The translations under genes were made by a program, and so were the position numbers. The notes under the pieces were generated by a model that was not told the DNA's origin, did not search any database, and saw nothing but the letters and a program-made list of their open reading frames with translations. From NCBI GenBank assembly GCA_029465975.1, contig CM055728.1:2776356-2840355 (forward strand): 64,000 nucleotides of DNA, written 5' to 3'. The first letter of the stretch is position 1. Each line of letters begins with the position of its first letter. The stretch comes from Dallia pectoralis. Lineage: Eukaryota > Chordata > Actinopteri > Esociformes > Umbridae. Of this stretch, positions 49,739-61,944 are shown one piece after another.

Positions 49739-50754
49739 TAGACCCTTTTACAGCCCACGTGATCAAATAGTTGCGCGCGCATTAGGGCTACAAAAGAGGT
49801 GTTGTTTACGGTTGTTACCCACTGCATCACCAGCATCAAAATGTCAGGTTGTTGCGTTTACGGTTGCACTAATCGATATTCCACCAAGGGGCTTAATTTT
49901 TATAGGATTCCGAGAGGATTACGGCCGTTATTGGTCGGTGGAAAAACTTAAAAGATTTTGCAAACAGTTATTCCAGTGTCACAGGTTAACATGCTAGACG
50001 ATGTTGTGACTGTCTGTGGTGCCCTCACAAACCTCTGTAAGAGTGTTGTTCCCAAATGAGTAACATTACCATGTATTAGTTTTAACGTGATTTACATTTG
50101 TAAAAAGTATTTACTGTACATAAACATAATGCATTATAACAAAACTCCCAACATTGGCTACCACTGGTTTGTATAATGTACTTCCCCCAAGATTATCTTA
50201 ACAATTCACAGTGCTTTTCAATTTCATTTGTAATTGTTATTAGTAGTTTACTTTCAATGTATGCAGGCAATATAGTTACTATTAAAGTACTATAGCATTA
50301 CAAAATAAAACGTATAACAGAAGTGCGTCAACACATAGCAATCAATAACAACAACATAAAATGTAAGGAAAAGGATAAATGTAGGTCTGGTTGAAGAATA
50401 AGAATAAATGTAGGAAAGAATGACCACAGACAACGTATTCATAAGCATCAAGTGATGTGTATGCTCGTCATTTCTCTCGAGTGTACACGCTCGGTTTCTC
50501 AACTAAATAGGTAGATATATCTGGCCACTGTATATTTGGCCATCTGCTAACTTCTTCTATCTACTCCACTATAATACACGGATCTGGTAGCCGGATTCCA
50601 TTTGATAAACTTTTTCAAATAAGTTTCTCTGTCTGTGATGTTTAATCCGCTCGCGTAGCTTGACAGGCTGCTGATTCTCGCCGTACTTCTGTTACCCAAA
50701 TGCGCGCGCATACGTTGCTACGTCATCATTGTTTACAAACAGTAAAAGGGTCTA
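49739..50754 (+). mobile_element. TIR transposon remnant carrying a THAP zinc-finger fragment
   Basis: About 1.0 kb bounded by 13-bp inverted repeats TAGACCCTTTTAC (49739) and GTAAAAGGGTCTA (ends 50754), with GC-rich GCGCGCGCATT/AATGCGCGCGCA also mirrored inside. Only TA is shared at the flanks, so the true target duplication is unclear. Near the left end a THAP-domain start is encoded at 49841. The rest is non-coding, so the element cannot move by itself. THAP domains occur in P-element and Kolobok-type transposases; the exact superfamily is undecided. Confidence 0.65.
49841..49951 (+). pseudogene. THAP domain N-terminal fragment
   Basis: Opens with MSGCCVYGCTNRYSTKG and NFYRIP, the C-x(3-4)-C start and aromatic core of THAP zinc fingers. 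After RIPRG it diverges, lacking the conserved Trp and the later C-x2-H, and meets TAA at 49949. It cannot fold as a complete THAP finger. Lies inside the TIR element, so it is likely a relic of its transposase. Confidence 0.65.
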
Positions 50755-50887
50755 TTGTTATTATAAGTATGCCAACTTCCCCCTTCCATCCAGTAGGTGG
50801 GGGTGTTGGTAACATATAAAACCCTCAATGAAGAAACCCGTAAAACCCCAACATATCGCGATAGTTGTGTGCGAGATGGTTTGAAAC
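50755..50887 (+). promoter_or_regulatory. Putative DDX20 promoter and 5' UTR with in-frame upstream ORF
   Basis: Only 133 bp separate the TIR element from the DDX20 ATG. Seen: TATAAA at 50815-50820 and a palindrome TATCGCGATA at 50854-50863. An upstream ATG at 50828 opens a frame of 18 codons, includes a second ATG at 50876, and stops at TGA 50882-50884, one codon before the DDX20 start and in the same frame. This stop supports 50888 as the real start. Whether the TATA or the upstream frame is used depends on the unknown transcription start. Confidence 0.5.
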
Positions 50888-51083
50888 ATGGCGGACTCAA
50901 TGAAGAAGGCTGCCCACGATATTGAGAAGCGCAAGCGGACGGATGATGTCCTCCTGTCGGACGGTATCGACTTCACCTCCCTGCTGTTGTCCCAGCCGGT
51001 ACTGGACGGATTAGAGGCCTCTGGGTTCCACAAACCGTCTCCAATCCAGCTGAAGGCGATACCGCTTGGTCGATGTGGACTCG
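50888..51083 (+). CDS. ddx20: ddx20 exon 1: start codon and Q motif
   Basis: 196 nt from ATG (strong context, A at -3 and G at +4) to donor CTCG|GTGAGT, leaving phase 1. Encodes residues 1-65: acidic/basic N-terminus MADSMKKAAHDIEKRKR, then DGIDFTSLLLSQPVLDGL and the Q motif with Gln54. The intron-1 minisatellite starts within about 15-20 bases of the donor. Confidence 0.92.
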
Positions 51084-54000
51084 GTGAGTGGACTGGTGCT
51101 TACACTCTATAGGGCCACTACTGTACATATATGTAAATATATGTATATGACTGGTCCTCACTGTCTATAGGGCCACTACTGTAAATATATGTAAATATAT
51201 GTATATGACTGGTCCTCACTGTCTATAGGGCCACTACTGTAAATATATGTAAATATATGTATATGACTGGTCCTCACTGTCAAATATATGTAAATATATG
51301 TATATGACTGGTCCTCACTGTCTATAGGGCCACTACTGTAAATATATGTAAATATATGTATATGACTGGTCCTCACTGTCAAATATATGTAAATATATGT
51401 ATATGACTGGTCCTCACTGTCTATAGGGACACTACTGCAAATATATGTAAATATAATATGACTGGTCCTCACTGTCAAATATATGTAACTATATGTATAT
51501 GACTGGTCCTCACTGTCAAATATATGTAAATATATGTATATGACTGGTCCTCACTGTCTATAGGGCCACTACTGTACATATATGTAAATATATGTATATG
51601 ACTGGTCCTCACTGTAAATATATGTAAATATATGTATATGACTGGTCCTCACTGTCAAATATATGTAAATATATGTATATGACTGGTCCTCACTGTCTAT
51701 AGGGCCACTACTGTACATATATGTAAATATATGTATATGACTGGTCCTCACTGTCAAATATATGTAAATATATGTATATGACTGGTCCTCACTGTCTATA
51801 GGGCCACTACTGTAAATATATGTAAATATATGTATATGACTGGTCCTCACTGTCAAATATATGTAAATATATGTATATGACTGGTCCTCACTGTCTATAG
51901 GGACACTACTGCAAATATATGTAAATATATGTATATGACTGGTCCTCACTGTCAAATATATGTAAATATATGTATATGACTGGTCCTCACTGTCAAATAT
52001 ATGTAAATATATGTATATGACTGGTCCTCACTGTCAAATATATGTAAATATATGTATATGACTGGTCCTCACTGTCTATAGGGACACTACTGCAAATATA
52101 TGTAAATATATGTATATGACTGGTCCTCACAGTCTATAGGGCTACTACTGTAAATATATGTACATAACTGGTCCTCACTGTCTATAAGGGCACTACTGTA
52201 CATATATGTAAATATATGTATATTACTGGTCCTCACTGTCTATAAGGGCACTACTGTACATATATGTAAATATATGTATATTACTGGTCCTCACAGTCTA
52301 TAGGGCCACTAATGCATATATGTACATGACTGGTCCTCACAGTCTATAGGGCCACTACTGTAAATATATGTATATGACTGGTCCTCACAGTCTATAGGGC
52401 CACTACTGTAAATATATGTATATTACTGGTCCTCACTGTCTATAGGGCCACTACTGTAAATATATGTATATTACTGGTCCTCACAGTTTATAGGGCCACT
52501 ACTGTAAATATATGTATATGACTGGTCCTCACAGTCTACAGGGCCACTACTGTAAATATATGTATATTACTGGTCCTCACAGTCTATAGGGCCACTACTG
52601 TAAATATATGTATATTACTGGTCCTCACAGTCTATAGGGCCACTACTGTAAATATATGTGTATGACTGGTCCTCACAGTTTATAGGGCCACTACTGTAAA
52701 TATATGTATATGACTGGTCCTCACAGTCTATAGGGCCACTACTGTAAATATATGTATATTACTGGTCCTCACAGTCTATAGGGCCACTACTGTAAATATA
52801 TGTGTATTACTGGTCCTCACAGTTTATAGGGCCACTACTGTAAATATATGTATATTACTGGTCCTCACAGTCTATAGGGCCACTACTGTAAATATATGTA
52901 TATTACTGGTCCTCACAGTCTATAGGGCCACTACTGTAAATATATGTGTATGACTGGTCCTCACAGTTTATAGGGCCACTACTGTAAATATATGCATATT
53001 ACTGGTCCTCACAGTCTATATGGGCCACTACTGTAAATATATGTATATTACTGGTCCTCACTGTCTATAGGGCCACTACTGTAAATATATGTATATGACT
53101 GGTCCTCACAGTCTATAGGGCCACTACTGTAAATATATGTATATGACTGGTCCTCACAGTCTATAGGGCCACTACTGTAAATATATGTATATGACTGGTC
53201 CTCACAGTCTATAGGGCCACTACTGTAAATATATGTATTACTGGTCCTCACAGTCTATAGGGCCACTACTGTAAATATATGTATATGACTGGTCCTCACA
53301 GTTTATATGGCCACTACTGTAAATATATGTATATTACTGGTCCTCACTGTCTATAGGGCCACTACTGTAAGTATATGTATATTACTGGTCCTCACAGTCT
53401 ATAGGGCCACTTAGGGGTGGGCGATATGGGAAAAATATCATATCACGATTTTTTCAGGAAAAATCACGATTCACGATTTTATCACGATTCTTTTTCATGT
53501 TGCTTTTTAAGACTATTTTGCTAATTACTGAGCTGCAATACAAGCAAATTATATCTCCATTTAAAGAATATAGCGTTACAAGGTAACAAAACATAAAAGG
53601 GAAAAAAAATTAAAGTAGCATATTTTAATCACGTGTATATTTAAAGGAAGTGCAATGGTGCAAAGAAGCACCTTCATTCTCATCCGCAGCTTCACCATCC
53701 ATTCACTGTGTAACCTGCCATCCATCTACAGCATCAGATGATCTACTGTGTTATCATCCTGAATTAAATGAATTGTGAATTATGCAGTAAAACATTTTAC
53801 TAAAATAGTATGTAGCCTATTTATTGTCTTATGTAGCCATACAATACAAAATTAAAACCATGATTTTAAAATGCACAGGCTATGATATTTAAATTTCTAA
53901 AGATCGAATAAATTAAAATCAATCAAACTGTATGTCCTATTTTGATGTAATAAATGCTAAAACATTTTAGATCACAAGCGACGTGCAATCAAATGATTTG

Positions 54001-57000
54001 CGCATGATTGGCCGTATATATTGCAACACAGACTGTTGAAATAAAAACATTAGGCTACAGTGTATAATTTGATAATTTACATTTGTAAAATGTATTATAG
54101 TAATTACAGCCCAGTAACTAAGGCACTATAGACAATGAAACACGTATTTTACAACACAGTTTGTATATTGGTCACGGTCGGGTATATTCTGCTGTTACCC
54201 GGTAGATACATTAATCAATTTCGTTTTATATTTTCGTTCTGTTTATTGAGTAAAACATATATTTCTTTATAAACGTAGGCCTACCTCTTTTTTCTAGTTC
54301 ATTCAAATTCAACCAAGCCAATCAATCTATTATCTATGTATATCTCGCAGCTTTTGTCTGCCTGAGCAGGACACGCATACTAACCGGTTGCACTGCGCAC
54401 AGTGTTCATTAGTGATGTTATGAGTGCACATGAGACCGCAGCAAATTAATCGGTTACATATATCCAGTTACATATAGATCGGACCAAAACGCGTCAAGTT
54501 TCATGTAGACCAGACCAAAACGCGTCAAGTTTCATGTAGACCAGACCAAAACGCATCCAGTTTTATATAGACCAGACCAAAACGGATCCAGTTTCATAAA
54601 GACCAGACCAAAACGGTGTCCAATATAGATCGGACCAAAACGAGATCAGACCAAAACGCATCCAGTTTCTGAAAACGGGACAAGGTAAAATGCACGTATT
54701 TAGGAAAAGTCATGGAAGAACGAGGCTGTAGCTTTTCAACATTATATATTTATTTTAATTACTAACTGCAACGCCCGCGGGCATGGGCTGTTGGCGCTTC
54801 TAGTGTTAACACGCTGACATCTAGCGCACCGCGCATTGCATGTTGATACGTAGCTGAAAAAACGCCATAGATCTGCATCTAATTGAACGTGCACTGGAGC
54901 GCGATTCTACGATATTTCCGAAAAAGTGAATCGTGGAGACATTTTAATCGTCCACGATTAAATATCGTCATATCGCACACCCCTAGGGCCACTACTGTAA
55001 ATATATGTATATTACTGGTCCTCACTGTCTATAGGGCCACTACTGTAAATATATGTGTATTACTGGTCCTCACAGTCTATAGGGCCACTACTGTAAATAT
55101 ATGTATATTACTGGTCCTCACAGTCTATAGGGCCACTACTGTAAATATATGTATATTACTGGTCCTCACAGTCTATAGGGCCACTACTGTAAATATATGT
55201 ATATTACTGGTCCTCACAGTCTATAGGGCCACTACTGTAAATATATGTATATTACTGGTCCTCACAGTCTATAGGGCCACTACTGTAAATATATGTATAT
55301 TACTGGTCCTCACAGTCTACAGGGCCACTACTGTAAATATATGTATATTACTGGTCCTCACAGTCTATAGGGCCACTACTGTAAATATATGTGTATTACT
55401 GGTCCTCACAGTCTACAGGGCCACTACTGTAAATATATGTATATTACTGGTCCTCACTGTCTACAGGGCCACTACTGTAAATATATGTATGTGTATTACT
55501 GGTCCTCACAGTCTACAGGGCCACTACTGTAAATATATGTATTACTGGTCCTCACAGTCTATAGGGCCACTACTGTAAATATATGTATATTACTGGTCCT
55601 CACAGTCTATAGGGCCACTACTGTAAGTATATGTATATTACTGGTCCTCACTGTCTATAGGGCCACTACTGTAAATAAATGTACATGACTGGTCCTCACA
55701 GTCTATAGGGCCACTACTGTAAATATATGTGTATTACTGGTCCTCACAGTCTATAGGGCCACTACTGTAAATATATGTATATTACTGGTCCTCACAGTCT
55801 ATAGGGCCACTACTGTAAATATATGTATATTACTGGTCCTCACAGTCTATAGGGCCACTACTGTAAATATATGTATTACTGGTCCTCACAGTCTATAGGG
55901 CCACTACTGTAAATATATGTATATTACTGGTCCTCACTGTCTATAGGGCCACTACTGTAAATATATGTATATTACTGGTCCTCACTGTCTATAGGGCCAC
56001 TACTGTAAATATATGTATATTACTGGTCCTCACAGTCTATAGGGCCACTACTGTAAATATATGTATATTACTGGTCCTCACTGTCTATAGGGCCACTACT
56101 GTAAATATATGTATATTACTGGTCCTCACAGTCTATAGGGCCACTACTGTAAATATATGTATATTACTGGTCCTCACAGTCTATAGGGCCACTACTGTAA
56201 ATATATGTATATTACTGGTCCTCACAGTCTACAGGGCCACTACTGTAAATATATGTATATTACTGGTCCTCACAGTCTATAGGGCCACTACTGTAAATAT
56301 ATGTGTATTACTGGTCCTCACAGTCTACAGGGCCACTACTGTAAATATATGTATATTACTGGTCCTCACTGTCTATAGGGCCACTTCTGTAAATATATGT
56401 ATATTACTGGTCCTCACTGTCTATAGGGCCACTACTGTAAATATATGTATATTACTGGTCCTCACAGTCTATAGGGCCACTACTGTAAATATATGTGTAT
56501 TACTGGTCCTCACAGTCTATAGGGCCACTACTGTAAATATATGTATATTACTGGTCCTCACTGTCTATAGGGCCACTACTGTAAATATATGTGTATTACT
56601 GGTCCTCACAGTCTACAGGGCCACTACTGTAAATATATGTGTATTACTGGTCCTCACAGTCTATAGGGCCACTACTGTAAATATATGTATATTACTGGTC
56701 CTCACAGTCTATAGGGCCACTACTGTAAATATATGTATTACTGGTCCTCACAGTCTATAGGGCCACTACTGTAAATATATGTATATTACTGGTCCTCACA
56801 GTCTATAGGGCCACTACTGTAAGTATATGTATATTACTGGTCCTCACTGTCTATAGGGCCACTACTGTAAATATATGTACATGACTGGTCCTCACAGTCT
56901 ATAGGGCCACTACTGTAAATATATGTGTATTACTGGTCCTCACAGTCTATAGGGCCACTACTGTAAATATATGTATATTACTGGTCCTCACAGTCTATAG

Positions 57001-60000
57001 GGCCACTACTGTAAATATATGTATATTACTGGTCCTCACTGTCTATAGGGCCACTACTGTAAATATATGTATATGACTGGTCCTCACAGTCTATAGAGCC
57101 ACTACTGTAAATATATGTGTATTACTGGTCCTCACAGTCTATAGGGCCACTACTGTAAGTATATGTATATGACTGGTCCTCACAGTCTATAGAGCCACTA
57201 CTGTAAATATATGTGTATTACTGGTCCTCACAGTCTATAGGGCCACTACTGTAAATATATGTATTTGACTGGTCCTCACTGTCTATAGGGCCACTACTGT
57301 AAATATATGTATATTACTGGTCCTCACAGTCTATAGGGCCACTACTGTAAATATATGTGTATTACTGGTCCTCACAGTCTATAGGGCCACTACTGTAAAT
57401 ATGTGTATTACTGGTCCTCACAGTCTATAGGGCCACTACTGTAAATATGTATATTACTGGTCCTCACAGTCTATAGGGCCACTACTGTAAGTATATGTAT
57501 ATTACTGGTCCTCACAGTCTATAGGGCCACTACTGTAAGTATATGTATATTACTGGTCCTCACAGTCTATAGGGCCACTACTGTAAGTATATGTATATTA
57601 CTGGTCCTCACAGTCTATAGGGCCACTACTGTAAATATATGTATATTACTGGTCCTCACAGTCTATAGGGCCACTACTGTAAATATATGTGTATTACTGG
57701 TCCTCACTGTCTATAGGGCCACTACTGTAAATATATGTATATGACTGGTCCTCACAGTCTATAGAGCCACTACTGTAAATATATGTGTATTACTGGTCCT
57801 CACAGTCTATAGGGCCACTACTGTAAGTATATGTATATGACTGGTCCTCACAGTCTATAGAGCCACTACTGTAAATATATGTGTATTACTGGTCCTCACT
57901 GTCTATAGGGCCACTACTGTAAATATATGTGTATTACTGGTCCTCACAGTCTATAGGGCCACTACTGTAAGTATATGTGTATTACTGGTCCTCACTGTCT
58001 ATAGGGCCACTACTGTAAATATATGTATATGACTGGTCCTCACAGTCTATAGGGCCACTACTGTAAATATATGTATATTACTGGTCCTCACAGTCTATAG
58101 GGCCACTACTGTAAATATATGTGTATTACTGGTCCTCACAGTTTATAGGGCCACTACTGTAAATATATGTATATTACTGGTCCTCACAGTCTACAGGGCC
58201 ACTACTGTAAATATATGTATTACTGGTCCTCACAGTTTATAGGGCCACTACTGTAAATATATGTGTATTACTGGTCCTCACAGTCTATAGGGCCACTACT
58301 GTAAATATATGTGTATTACTGGTCCTCACAGTCTATAGGGCCACTACTGTAAATATATGTGTATTACTGGTCCTCACAGTCTATAGGGCCACTACTGTAA
58401 GTATATGTATATTACTGGTCCTCACAGTCTATAGGGCCACTACTGTAAATATATGTATATTACTGGTCCTCACAGTCTATAGGGCCACTACTGTAAATAT
58501 ATGTATTACTGGTCCTCACAGTCTATAGGGCCACTACTGTAAATATATGTATTACTGGTCCTCACAGTCTATAGGGCCACTACTGTAAATATATGTATAT
58601 TACTGGTCCTCACTGTCTATAGGGCCACTACTGTAAGTATATGTGTATTACTGGTCCTCACTGTCTATAGGGCCACTACTGTAAATATATGTATATTACT
58701 GGTCCTCACAGTCTATAGGGCCACTACTGTAAGTATATGTGTATTACTGGTCCTCACAGTCTATAGGGCCACTACTGTAAGTATATGTGTATTACTGGTC
58801 CTCACAGTCTATAGGGCCACTACTGTAAATATATGTGTATTACTGGTCCTCACAGTCTATAGTTTTCATATCTGTTTGTGCTAGTTAGAGATTGTGGAAT
58901 TTTTGTGGAAAGCAATTTAATGTATCTGAAGTTAGTTGTTCTTTATGTTATTGAGTTTTAATTCAGCACATTTTTTTGAATGATTATGTGATCGGTCTGT
59001 GTTTTGTGTTTCAGATCTAATAGTGCAAGCCAAGTCTGGTACCGGGAAAACCTGTGTGTTTTCTACCATTGCCCTGGACTCACTGGTGATAGAGAACCCT
59101 ACCATACAGGTTAGCTCTATGTGAATTCAGATTACAAGCTCCCAGACTTCTGGTAGGACACATTTTGTGTAGAATGCCAGATGTTGAACACGCCCAAACA
59201 TTTAGACGTTGCAGATATGGCTTCTTTTGTAGATCATATCTGTTACCAGGCAAAGGTGACTGTCTATGGAGCCCCAACACTAGTGGTACCTACCTTTACA
59301 TTTACTAGTGAACATACTGCCACCATCACTGGTGACTGTTTATGGAGCCCCAACACTAGTGGTACCTACCTTTACATTCACGAGTGAACATACTGCCACC
59401 ATCACTGGTGCCTGTCTATGCAGCCCCAACACTAGTGGTACCTACCTTTACATTCACTAGTGAACATACTGCCACCATCACTGGTGCCGGTCTATGGAGC
59501 CCCAACACTAGTGGTACCTACCTTTACATTCACTAGTGAACATACTGCCACCATCACTGGTGACTGTCTGGAGCCCCAACACTAGTGGTACCTACCTTTA
59601 CATTCACTAGTGAACATACTGCTACCATCACTGGTGCCTGTCTGGAGCCCCAACACTAGTGGTACCTACCTTTACATTCACTAGTGAACATACTGCTACC
59701 ATCACTGGTGCCGGTCTGGAGCCCCAACACTAGTGGTACCTACCTTTACATTCACTAGTGAACATTCTGCCACCATCACTGGTGCCTGTTGTCTTTGCAT
59801 ATGTGGCTCAATATATTTCCTATTGTTTTCTTTCCAGAACTGACTTTTCTTAATTGATTAGCCGCTACTAAGACTGTTTTCGAATCAAAATGTTGTCAGT
59901 TGATTCAGATTTGGCAGTTCTATACAGAGATTCAACTATAATTTCATTTTTTGTTCATAATAGACCCGTTACCTGTTGATTAGTTGTTACCGCCTTATCA

Positions 60001-61458
60001 CATGTTGCTTATTTAACACCCGTTACCTGTTGATTAGTTGTAACAGTCTTATCACATGTTGCTTATCTAACACCTGTTACCTGTTGATTAGTTGTAACAG
60101 TCTTATCACATGTTGCTTATCTAACACCTGTTACCTGTTGATTAGTTGTAACAGTCTTATCACATGTTGCTTATCTAACACCTGTTACCTGTTGATTAGT
60201 TGTAACAGTCTTATCACATGTTGCTTATCTAACACCCGTTACCTGTTGATTAGTTGTTACAGTCTTATCACATGTTGCTTATTTAACACCCGTTACCTGT
60301 TGATTAGTTGTAACAGTCTTATCACATGTTGCTTATCTAACACCCGTTACCTGTTGATTAGTTGTAACAGTCTTATCACATGTTGCTTATCTAACACCCG
60401 TTACCTGTTGATTAGTTGTTACAGTCTTATCACATGTTGCTTATCTAACACCCGTTACCTGTTGATTAGTTGTTACAGTCTTATCACATGTTGCTTATCT
60501 AACACCTGTTACCTGTTGATTAGTTGTTACAGTCTTATCACATGTTGCTTATCTAACACCTGTTACCTGTTGATTAGTTGTAACAGTCTTATCACATGTT
60601 GCTTATCTAACACCTGTTACCTGTTGATTAGTTGTAACAGTCTTATCACATGTTGCTTATCTAACACCCGTTACCTGTTGATTAGTTGTTACAGTCTTAT
60701 CACATGTTGCTTATCTAACACCCGTTACCTGTTGATTAGTTGTTACAGTCTTATCACATGTTGCTTATCTAACACCCGTTACCTGTTGATTAGTTGTTAC
60801 AGTCTTATCACATGTTGCTTATCTAACACCTGTTACCTGTTGATTAGTTGTTACAGTCTTATCACATGTTGCTTATCTAACACCCGTTACCTGTTGATTA
60901 GTTGTTACAGTCTTATCACATGTTGCTTATCTAACACCCGTTACCTGTTGATTAGTTGTTACAGTCTTATCACATGTTGCTTATCTAACACCCGTTACCT
61001 GTTGATTAGTTGTTACAGTCTTATCACATGTTGCTTATCTAACACCCGTTACCTGTTGATTAGTTGTTACAGTCTTATCACATGTTGCTTATCTAACACC
61101 CGTTACCTGTTGATTAGTTGTAACAGTTTTATCACATGTTGCTTATCTAACACCCGTTACCTGTTGATTAGTTGTTACAGTCTTATCACATGTTGCTTAT
61201 CTAACACCCGTTACCTGTTGATTAGTTGTTACAGTCTTATCACATGTTGCTTATCTAACACCCGTTACCTGTTTCTGTTCTGTTGACAGGTGCTGGTTCT
61301 CGCCCCAACCCGGGAAATAGCTGTGCAGATCCACTCTGTGGTGATGGCTATTGGGAGTGCCATGGAAGGTCTACAGTGTCATGTGTTTATTGGGGGAACT
61401 GCTGTCAGCATGGACAAAATAAGTCTGAAGAAGTGCCACATCGCTATTGGATCCCCAG
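50888..61458 (+). CDS. ddx20: DDX20 (Gemin3) DEAD-box helicase, exons 1-3, continues past the window
   Basis: DDX20 is an ATP-dependent RNA helicase of the SMN complex, which loads Sm proteins on spliceosomal snRNAs in the cytoplasm and gems. Exons 50888-51083, 59015-59109 and 61290-61458 join in phase into 153 codons plus one base. Visible: family-specific DFTSLLLSQPVLDGLEASGF, Q motif GFHKPSPIQLKAIPLGRCGL (residues 46-65), Walker A AKSGTGKT (71-78), motif Ia LAPTREIAVQIHS (101-113), GG motif HVFIGGTAVS and motif Ib start KKCHIAIGSPG. The DEAD motif, helicase C domain and C-terminal tail lie beyond 64000. The N-terminus before the Q motif is about 45 aa, shorter than in mammals. Confidence 0.93.
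51084..53411. repeat. 48-58-bp minisatellite in ddx20 intron 1, left part
   Basis: Units of CTGGTCCTCACAGTCTATAG, GGCCACTACTGTAAATATAT and GTATATGA. The left 1.1 kb uses longer units with a doubled ATATATGTAAAT and skip units lacking the CTATAGGGCCACTACTG part; after about 52140 the 48-bp form dominates. The first bases of the intron (GACTGGTGCTTACACTCTAT...) match the unit, so the array was seeded at the donor. Confidence 0.95.
53404..54993. mobile_element. Non-autonomous hAT-like transposon, copy 1, with 8-bp TSD
   Basis: Element 53412-54985 (1574 bp) with ends TAGGGGTGGGCGATATG and CATATCGCACACCCCTA, flanked by the perfect 8-bp duplication GGGCCACT at 53404-53411 and 54986-54993. This is the hAT signature. 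It is inserted in a unit of the 48-bp minisatellite. No transposase is encoded. Near 54475-54660 it has a short run of imperfect repeats with GACCAGACCAAAACGC. Copy 2 is in the opposite orientation at 61953. Confidence 0.9.
54994..58862. repeat. 48-bp minisatellite in ddx20 intron 1, right part
   Basis: About 80 copies of the 48-bp unit. The 16-codon length keeps a plus-strand frame open near 54990-55578, a repeat artefact. Variants GTGTATTAC, GTAAGTATAT, AGAGCCACT and CTACAGGG are mixed; blocks such as the AGAGCC group at 57080-57190 recur at 57750-57870, indicating block duplication. Confidence 0.95.
58863..59014. other. Single-copy 3' end of ddx20 intron 1
   Basis: About 150 bp ending in the acceptor TGTTTTGTGTTTCAG. 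Confidence 0.7.
59015..59109 (+). CDS. ddx20: ddx20 exon 2: Walker A
   Basis: 95 nt completing codon 66 and encoding residues 67-97 with DLIVQAKSGTGKTCVFSTIA, the ATP-binding P-loop with Lys77, then LDSLVIENPTIQ. Ends phase 0 at CAG|GTTAGC. Strongly conserved DDX20 sequence. Confidence 0.93.
59110..59254. other. 5' part of ddx20 intron 2
   Basis: About 145 bp of single-copy intron before the 76-bp array. Confidence 0.6.
59255..59790. repeat. 73-76-bp minisatellite, about 7 copies
   Basis: Units with GAGCCCCAACACTAGTGGTA, CCTACCTTTACATTCACTAG and GAACATACTGCCACCATCAC. Later copies lack TAT of GTCTATGGAG, giving 73 bp. Confidence 0.95.
59791..59962. other. Single-copy spacer in ddx20 intron 2
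   Basis: Short unique stretch with a pyrimidine tract TTTCTTTCCAG near 59828-59838 that resembles an acceptor but is not followed by DDX20 coding sequence. Confidence 0.5.
59963..61272. repeat. 54-bp minisatellite, about 24 copies, abutting the ddx20 exon 3 acceptor
   Basis: Units of TAACACCCGTTACCTGTTGA, TTAGTTGTTACAGTCTTATC and ACATGTTGCTTATC. Variants are CCTGTT/CCCGTT and TGTAACAG/TGTTACAG. The final partial unit CCCGTTACCTGTT leads directly into TCTGTTCTGTTGACAG, the exon 3 acceptor. The 18-codon period leaves a 436-codon open frame that is not a gene. Confidence 0.96.
61290..61458 (+). CDS. ddx20: ddx20 exon 3: motifs Ia, GG and Ib
   Basis: 169 nt in phase 0, residues 98-153 plus one base. 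VLVLAPTREIAVQIHSVV (motif Ia), then GLQCHVFIGGTAVSMDK (GG motif) and LKKCHIAIGSPG (motif Ib, whose Arg is in the next exon). Acceptor CTGTTGACAG, donor CCAG|GTTAGT. The following intron starts with a 42-bp array. Confidence 0.93.
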
Positions 61459-61464
61459 GTTAGT

Positions 61465-61944
61465 AACATCACATGTTTATATGACTACCACCCTGTAGTA
61501 CTGACCTCCATCACATGTTATAATAACTACCACCCTGTAGTACTGACCTCCATCACATGTTATAATAACTACCACCCTGTAGTTCTGACCTCCATCACAT
61601 GTTATAATAACTACCACTCTGTAGTACTGACCTCCATCACATGTTCATATGACTACCACCCTGTAGTACTGACCTCCATCACATGTTATAATAACTACCA
61701 CCCTGTAGTACTGACCTCCATCACATGTTATAATAACTACCACTCTGTAGTACTGACCTCCATCACATGTTATAATAACTACCACTCTGTGTACTGACCT
61801 CCATCACATGTTATAATAACTACCACTCTGTAGTACTGACCTCCATCACATGTTATAATAACTACCACTCTGTAGTACTGACCTCCATCACATGTTATAA
61901 TATCTACCACCCTGTAGTACTGACCTCCATCACATGTTTATATG
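61465..61944. repeat. 42-bp minisatellite in ddx20 intron 3, left part
   Basis: Units of CTGACCTCCATCACATGTTA and TAATAACTACCACCCTGTAG, with a TTTATATGACTACC variant. The array starts within about six bases of the exon 3 donor and is split by the hAT-like copy 2. Confidence 0.95.

Noticed and set aside
54883..55578. 231-codon frame with a 16-residue repeat
   Set aside because: Product of the 48-bp minisatellite and the end of the hAT-like element; no independent coding evidence.
59828..59838. Acceptor-like TTTCTTTCCAG in ddx20 intron 2
   Set aside because: No coding sequence of the family follows and exon 2 joins exon 3 in perfect phase.
59976..61286. 436-codon frame with an 18-residue Cys/Leu-rich repeat
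   Set aside because: Product of the 54-bp intronic minisatellite, 18 codons per unit; it ends inside the exon 3 acceptor of ddx20.
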